From: Tabrizicola soli
GTDB taxonomy: Bacteria; Pseudomonadota; Alphaproteobacteria; Rhodobacterales; Rhodobacteraceae
Assembly: GCF_015999335.1 (NCBI RefSeq)
Contig: NZ_JAEACP010000010.1
Coordinates: 120,672 to 184,671, forward strand
Direction of reading: 5' to 3'
DNA: 64,000 nt
Below the pieces are notes generated by a model. The model searched no databases. It worked only from the letters and a program-made list of their open reading frames with translations, and was not told where the DNA came from. Positions 60,428 through 64,000 of the stretch are shown piece after piece (positions within the stretch are counted from its first letter, which is position 1; the number at the start of each line of letters is the position of its first letter). Both the position numbers and the translations under genes were made by a program.

Positions 60428-61323
60428 CCAGGACCTCCGACCCGCACGACCTGCCCGGCGCCGACCCGCATACCGGCAACCGCCTGATCGACCCGGTCAC
60501 CGGCTACGACACCACCGGCCACGACTGGGGCGGTATCCAGGAACTGAACACCCCGTTCCCGAAAATTGCCGCCATCGCGCTCCTGCTGACCTTCATCTAC
60601 GCGGTGATCGCCTGGATCCTGCTGCCCGCCTGGCCCACCGGGCGCGACTATACCCGCGGGCTCTGGGGCCTGGACCAGGGCCGGATGGCGCGCGACGGGT
60701 ATCAGGCGGTGGACACGGTGCGGCAGGGCTGGCTTACCCATTTCACGACCCCCGACTTCGCCGCGCTGAAATCCGACCCCTTGCTGATGGCCCAGGCGAT
60801 GCCCGCCGCCGCGCGCCTTTTCGCCGACAACTGCGCCGCCTGCCATGGCGCCGCCGGTGCCGGCGGTCCGGGCTTCCCGGCGCTGGACGATGCCGACTGG
60901 CTTTGGGGTGGCGAGCCCGAGACCGTGGCCGAGACCATCGCCATCGGCATCAACGCCGCCGAGGACAGCCGCGTGGCCGAGATGCCCGTCTTCGACTGGC
61001 TGGAGCCCGCCGACCGCCAGGCCCTCGCCACCCATGTCGCCGCCCTGCCCAAAGGCGAGGCCCCCGCCGACAGCCCCGGCGCCGCGCTTTTCGCCGAGAA
61101 CTGCGCCTCCTGCCATGGCGACGGCGGCACCGGCGGGCTGATGGCCGGGGCGCCCTCGCTGACCGACGATGCGGTGATCTACGGCCAAGACGAGGCCACG
61201 ATCCTGACCACGCTGAAACAGGGCCGCCGCGGCTTCATGCCCGCCTGGAACCAGCGCCTCACCCCGGCCGAGGTCAACCTCCTCGCGCTCTACGTCTCTA
61301 CCCTGCCGGAGGCGAAGCCATGA
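60424..61323 (+). CDS. ccoP: CcoP, cbb3 oxidase dihaem subunit III
   Basis: A 299-residue cytochrome with an N-terminal GHDWGGIQELNTPFP (a CcoP-typical sequence), one helix (IAAIALLLTFIYAVIAWILL), and two haem sites CAACH and CASCH, each in an NCAxCHG context. It donates electrons to CcoO and receives them from soluble cytochrome c. Its stop overlaps the start of the next small gene. Confidence 0.95.
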   Translation: MTRTSDPHDLPGADPHTGNRLIDPVTGYDTTGHDWGGIQELNTPFPKIAAIALLLTFIYAVIAWILLPAWPTGRDYTRGLWGLDQGRMARDGYQAVDTVRQGWLTHFTTPDFAALKSDPLLMAQAMPAAARLFADNCAACHGAAGAGGPGFPALDDADWLWGGEPETVAETIAIGINAAEDSRVAEMPVFDWLEPADRQALATHVAALPKGEAPADSPGAALFAENCASCHGDGGTGGLMAGAPSLTDDAVIYGQDEATILTTLKQGRRGFMPAWNQRLTPAEVNLLALYVSTLPEAKP

Positions 61324-61481
61324 GCCCCGCCCGCCAGCGCAGCCTCGCCCTTGCCGGAGCGGCCGTCGTGATCGCGGTCTTCCTTGCGGCGAACATCCAT
61401 CTGGTCATCGCGGCAGTCGGGTCGCAACCGGCCTGCACCGCCCTGGCCGACGGCCCCGCCCCCGCCCGGCACAGCTGCTGA
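61320..61481 (+). CDS. Small single-helix protein downstream of ccoP
   Basis: A 53-residue protein: a basic start (MSPARQRS), one long helix (LALAGAAVVIAVFLAANIHLVIAAVG) and a short tail with two cysteines, the second being the last residue (HSC). It overlaps ccoP by ATGA, so it is made with the oxidase. No family was recognised. It could be a cbb3 accessory or assembly peptide, given its size and place. Confidence 0.6.
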   Translation: MSPARQRSLALAGAAVVIAVFLAANIHLVIAAVGSQPACTALADGPAPARHSC

Positions 61482-61488
61482 GGTCCCG

Positions 61489-62286
61489 ATGCTCGAACCG
61501 CTTCCCACCCTGCACAAGCCCATCGCCGTCGAGAGTCCGCACGCGCGCCACCTGCCCGCCCGCGCCGCGCTGGACTGGCTGGCCGCCGGCTGGCGCGACC
61601 TCTCCCGCGCGCCCGGCTCCAGCCTCGCCTATGGCGCGGCGGTGCTGGCGCTGTCCTGGGCCGTGCTCTGGGCGCTGGCGCTCTGGGGCCTGCTCTACCT
61701 CGCCCTGCCCGCGCTGTCGGGCTTTCTGATCGTCGGCCCCTTCCTGGCCGTCGGCCTTTACGAGAAAAGCCGCCGCCTGGCCCGGGACGAGCCGCCGACC
61801 GCCTTCATGGTCCTGCGCCTTGCCCCCGGCGCAGCCGGGCAGATCGCCATGGCCGGGCTGCTCCTTGGCCTCCTGGTCCTGTTCTGGCTGCGGGCGGCGG
61901 ACCTGCTCTATGCCCTCTTCTTCGGGCTTCAACCCTTCCCCGGCGCGGCCGAGGCGTTCGAGAACGCGCTCACCACGCCTCGGGGATGGGCGCTGATCGC
62001 GACAGGCATGCTGGTGGGCGGGCTGTTCGCAGCCTTCGCCTTCGCGGTCAGCGTCTTCTCCTTTCCGATGATGGTCTCGACCCGGCGCGACGCCCTGACC
62101 GCGATGGGCCGCAGCTTCGCGATGGCGGCGCAGAACCTGCGGCCGATGCTGGCCTGGGGCGCCATCGTCAGCGCCGGGCTGGTCCTGTCGCTGCTGACCG
62201 GGCTGGCGGGGCTCCTGCTGATCTTCCCGCTTCTCGGCCACGGCACCTGGCACGCCTGGCACGCCATCGACCGCGAGGCCCCATGA
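61489..62286 (+). CDS. DUF2189 membrane protein
   Basis: A 265-residue protein with six helices and the DUF2189 start LDWLAAGWRDLSRAPGSSLAYGAAVL. FLIVGPFLAVGLYEKSRRLARDEPPT and LLIFPLLGHGTWHAWHAIDREAP (ending) are the conserved segments. The family often lies near cbb3 oxidase or NO-related genes and its function is unknown. Its stop overlaps ccoS by ATGA. Confidence 0.82.
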   Translation: MLEPLPTLHKPIAVESPHARHLPARAALDWLAAGWRDLSRAPGSSLAYGAAVLALSWAVLWALALWGLLYLALPALSGFLIVGPFLAVGLYEKSRRLARDEPPTAFMVLRLAPGAAGQIAMAGLLLGLLVLFWLRAADLLYALFFGLQPFPGAAEAFENALTTPRGWALIATGMLVGGLFAAFAFAVSVFSFPMMVSTRRDALTAMGRSFAMAAQNLRPMLAWGAIVSAGLVLSLLTGLAGLLLIFPLLGHGTWHAWHAIDREAP

Positions 62287-62489
62287 ACATCGGCTTTCTC
62301 ATCCCGCTCTCGATCGGCATGGGCCTGGCCGGGCTGGCCGCCTTCTTCTGGGCCCTGCGCCACGGCCAGTTCAGCGACCCCGAGGGCGACGCCTGCCGCA
62401 TCCTGATCCCGCAACCCCCGCTGCAAGGAGAGCACCATGTCCGACTGGCTCCCAAGCCTGATCACGAAGACCCCGACCGAAGGCTATGA
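62283..62489 (+). CDS. ccoS: CcoS, cbb3 oxidase maturation protein
   Basis: A 68-residue protein: FLIPLSIGMGLAGLAAFFWALRHGQFSDPEGDACRIL is the CcoS fold with its helix and the GQFxDxEG turn. The tail after RIL (about 26 residues) is longer than usual and coincides with the start region of the next gene in another frame. CcoS is needed for cofactor insertion into CcoN. CcoG, CcoH and CcoI are not in the window. Confidence 0.85.
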   Translation: MNIGFLIPLSIGMGLAGLAAFFWALRHGQFSDPEGDACRILIPQPPLQGEHHVRLAPKPDHEDPDRRL

Positions 62490-62667
62490 CCTTGCGGTGA
62501 AACTGGCCCGGGTGGCGGTCAAGCTGACCCAGCCCGATGCCGCGGTGCGCGACCGTCTGCGCCCGGAATATGCCGAAGACGCCGATGCGCTGATCGCCAT
62601 CAGCCAGGTGGTCGCGACGCATTTCGCCACCGTGGCCGCCGCGAACGACTACTGGCGGCAGGGCTGA
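62437..62667 (+). CDS. Small uncharacterised protein downstream of ccoS
   Basis: A 76-residue soluble, helical-looking protein (MSDWLPSLITKTPTEGYDLAVKL, ending AAANDYWRQG). AAGGAGAG with good spacing lies before the ATG, and it overlaps ccoS by 53 bases in another frame. No family was recognised. It is the last gene of the nsrR-led run, so it may belong to the NO or oxidase response. Confidence 0.6.
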   Translation: MSDWLPSLITKTPTEGYDLAVKLARVAVKLTQPDAAVRDRLRPEYAEDADALIAISQVVATHFATVAAANDYWRQG

Positions 62668-62678
62668 CGGCCGACAGA

Positions 62679-63125
62679 TCAGTCCCGGATCGGGTGCAGG
62701 GCGTGGAAGGCGACGCTCAGCCGGTTCCAGGTGTTGATGATCGACACCGCGACCGTCAGCTTCACCAGCTCGCTCTCCGAAAACTGCGCGAGGGCCGCCG
62801 CATAAAGCGCATCCGGCACTCCGCCATCGGCGACCCGGGTCAGTGCTTCGGTCCAGGCGAAGGCCACGCGTTCGCGTTCGGTGAACAGCGGCGATTCCCG
62901 CCATGCCGCGACCAGCAGCACCCGCTGCAGGCTGTCGCCATCCTCCAGCGCCTCATGCGCATGCATGTCGACGCAATAGGAGCAGCCGTTGATCTGTGAG
63001 GCGCGCAGCTTGATCAGGTGCAGCAGGCTTTTCTCCAGCCCGCAGGTCTCGACCGCCTCGTTCAGGGCCAGGACCGATTTCATCAGCTCTGGCGCCTTTG
63101 CGAAATAGTTCATCCGCTGTTCCAT
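62679..63125 (-). CDS. Carboxymuconolactone decarboxylase/AhpD-like protein
   Basis: A 148-residue protein of the AhpD-like family, with HLIKLRASQINGCSYCVDMHAHEA containing CSYC and the downstream histidine, then WRESPLFTERERVAFAWTEALT. ATG 63125 has GGGAG six bases upstream; ATG 63113 is also possible. It likely reduces peroxides or acts as a thiol stress protein. It is divergent from the MarR gene, which may control it through the operator at 63203-63224. Confidence 0.88.
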   Translation of the reverse strand: MEQRMNYFAKAPELMKSVLALNEAVETCGLEKSLLHLIKLRASQINGCSYCVDMHAHEALEDGDSLQRVLLVAAWRESPLFTERERVAFAWTEALTRVADGGVPDALYAAALAQFSESELVKLTVAVSIINTWNRLSVAFHALHPIRD

Positions 63126-63202
63126 TCCCGACTCCCGGTCGATGCTGCACTCCCATGCAGTCTGTGCCCTCGCCCCGCCTTGCACCAGCCCCGATCCGGC
63201 TT

Positions 63203-63224
63203 GACTCCGATTTGATAAGGAGTC
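63203..63224. promoter_or_regulatory. Inverted repeat, candidate MarR operator
   Basis: GACTCC, ten bases, GGAGTC in the gap between the AhpD-like gene and the MarR gene. It overlaps a possible -35 (TTGACT, 63201) on the plus strand and the AAGGAG ribosome site of the MarR gene. MarR regulators usually bind such repeats between divergent genes. Confidence 0.45.
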
Positions 63225-63228
63225 CTAA

Positions 63229-63904
63229 GTGATCATGGGCGGAGGGCGACAAGCTGGATCAGCTGCACCAGATCATCGCCGGGATCGGCCGGCTTTCGGC
63301 CCTTGGCCGCGCCGGGCTCTGGCAGGCGGGCGCGCCCTTCGGCCTGAACCCGGCGCAGGCCGAAAGCCTGTTGCGCATCGTGCGGCGGCCGCAGCGCCTG
63401 GCCGAGCTGGCGGCGCATCTGGGCGTGTCGGCGGCTTCGGCCAGCGACACGGTGGCGGCGCTGGTGGCCAAGGGTCTGGCCCTGCGCGAGGCCGATCCTG
63501 CCGACGGCCGCGCCCGGCTGCTCCGCGCCACCCCGCGCGGGCAGGAGGTTGCGGCCCGGATCCCGGCCGCACCTGCCGCCCTGACCGCCGCGATCGCCGC
63601 CCTGCCCGGTTCCGAGCGCGCGCAGATGCTGGCCGGCCTCCAGCGCCTGATCCGCTCCTTGCAGGAGGCCGGAGCGATCCCGGTGCAACGGATGTGCGCG
63701 ACCTGCCGGTTCTTCCGGCCCCATGCCCATGACGACGCGGCGCGTCCGCATCACTGCGATTTCGTGGACGCCGCTTTCGGGCAGGCCGGGCTTCGGCTGG
63801 AGTGCGGCGATCACGGGATGGCCCCGGCCGACCGGACCGTTGCCAACTGGCAGCGCCTCGACGCGGCCCTAGGTGTGAGTTCTTACGAGGTCGTTCACCT
63901 TTGA
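63229..63904 (+). CDS. MarR-family regulator, apparently frameshifted at its 5' end and altered at its 3' end
   Basis: A winged-helix regulator: LDQLHQIIAGIGRLSALGRAGLWQAG, RPQRLAELAAHLGVSAASASDTVAALVAKGLA and the wing DGRARLLRATPRG. The C-terminal part is cysteine-rich (MCATCRFFRPHA, HHCDF, ECGDHG), perhaps a metal site. The reading frame of the conserved start opens after a TGA at 63230-63232 without an ATG or GTG. Removing one G around 63238-63245 would join it to GTG 63229 or ATG 63235, so a frameshift or sequencing error is likely. TTG 63371 is the first usual start in frame. The last nine codons are IS481 sequence (see 63874). Confidence 0.7.
63868..63873. other. IS481-type insertion target CCTAGG
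   Basis: The six bases CCTAGG match the NCTAGN target known for IS481-family elements and lie directly beside the IS end. The second copy of the expected duplication would be beyond the window. Confidence 0.6.
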
Positions 63905-64000
63905 GAGGGGAGGCGTTCGGTTGAGTGCGGAGTGTGGTCTTGATCGGTTGAACCAGTCAAGCCAGCGCGGCAGATCGGCGTTTCTCGCGTCGGATGTGGG
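63869..64000 (-). CDS. IS481-family transposase, C-terminal part (continues past the window)
   Basis: The minus-strand frame from the window edge reads 43 codons: it includes DLPRWLDWFNRSRPHSALNR and TPPLSKVNDLVRTHT before a TAG stop at 63869-63871. RPHSAL, PP and the LVRTHT ending are the C-terminal signature of IS481/IS3-type DDE transposases. The stop codon lies in the CCTAGG target, not in the element. The catalytic domain is outside the window. Confidence 0.85.
   Translation of the reverse strand, partial: PTSDARNADLPRWLDWFNRSRPHSALNRTPPLSKVNDLVRTHT
63874..64000 (-). mobile_element. IS481-family insertion sequence, one end
   Basis: The element begins with TGTGAGTTC at 63874, directly after the CCTAGG target. 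TGT is the usual terminal trinucleotide of IS481 elements. It carries the transposase tail and runs off the window. It has replaced the end of the MarR gene, giving that protein a foreign C-terminus (VSSYEVVHL). Confidence 0.75.

Noticed and set aside
63229..63732. Plus-strand frame beginning with the well-placed GTG/ATG
   Set aside because: Beyond the first few codons its sequence is a shadow; the MarR domain lies in the neighbouring frame, hence the frameshift reading.
1..64000. CRISPR arrays, tRNA, rRNA or prophage genes
   Set aside because: No regularly spaced repeats of array type, no tRNA-like cloverleaf and no phage structural or integrase genes were recognised. A covariance-model search would be needed to exclude small RNAs.

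Overview
The window is high-GC (roughly 68-70% by eye), densely packed alphaproteobacterial DNA, most like a Rhodobacteraceae chromosome of the Paracoccus/Rhodovulum/Defluviimonas kind. The grounds are a complete Paracoccus-type sox core, polyamine/amine ABC transporters paired with FAD oxidases, a Tor-type respiratory system, cbb3 oxidase genes and many 1-4 bp start/stop overlaps. No tRNA, rRNA or CRISPR array was seen. The species cannot be named from the sequence alone.

Layout. (1) 123-15722: two back-to-back amine/peptide scavenging modules. The plus-strand one has a Tat-exported family-5 binding protein, DppB/DppC permeases, a DAO-type FAD oxidase, a cupin and a double ATPase. The minus-strand one has a PotD/B/C/A transporter, a cupin, a PuuB-like oxidase, an EamA permease, a flavin amine oxidase and a PuuR-like XRE-cupin regulator. 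(2) 15996-28338: thiosulfate oxidation. A YeeE/YedE transporter comes first, then on the minus strand soxV-W-X-Y-Z-A-B-C-D, a SoxH-like hydrolase and a DUF302 protein, and divergently soxS-R-T. (3) 28346-33087: the stress trio prkA-yeaH-spoVR. (4) 33323-40523: torT/torS/torR and a TorA reductase carrying its own C-terminal haem c domain. It is followed by a molybdopterin cofactor operon (40579-45439), which supplies the cofactor that TorA and SoxC need. (5) 45596-52663: an unusual haem-copper oxidase locus (ctaG, copD-like, two DUF2231 genes, subunit II, fused subunit I/III, a small membrane protein, a sorbosone-dehydrogenase-like protein). (6) 52908-57324: an XRE regulator, a seven-repeat delta-60 protein, a cysteine synthase, a DUF488 protein and an AhpD-like protein. 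(7) 57468-62667: nsrR-ccoNOQP, a 53-residue protein, a DUF2189 protein, ccoS and a 76-residue protein. (8) 62679-64000: an AhpD-like protein and a MarR gene whose 3' end is cut by the end of an IS481-family element running off the window.

Together these genes describe a respiratory generalist: sulfur-compound electrons enter through Sox, leave through a high-affinity cbb3 oxidase (here under an NO sensor) or through TMAO-type respiration, with molybdenum cofactor made next door. The most interesting items are the oxidase at 47376-50482, which lacks the CuA cysteines in subunit II and the K-pathway lysine in subunit I; the TorA-cytochrome fusion with no TorC; the NsrR-led cbb3 operon with small unstudied genes; and the IS481 end whose transposase stop codon comes from the target site.
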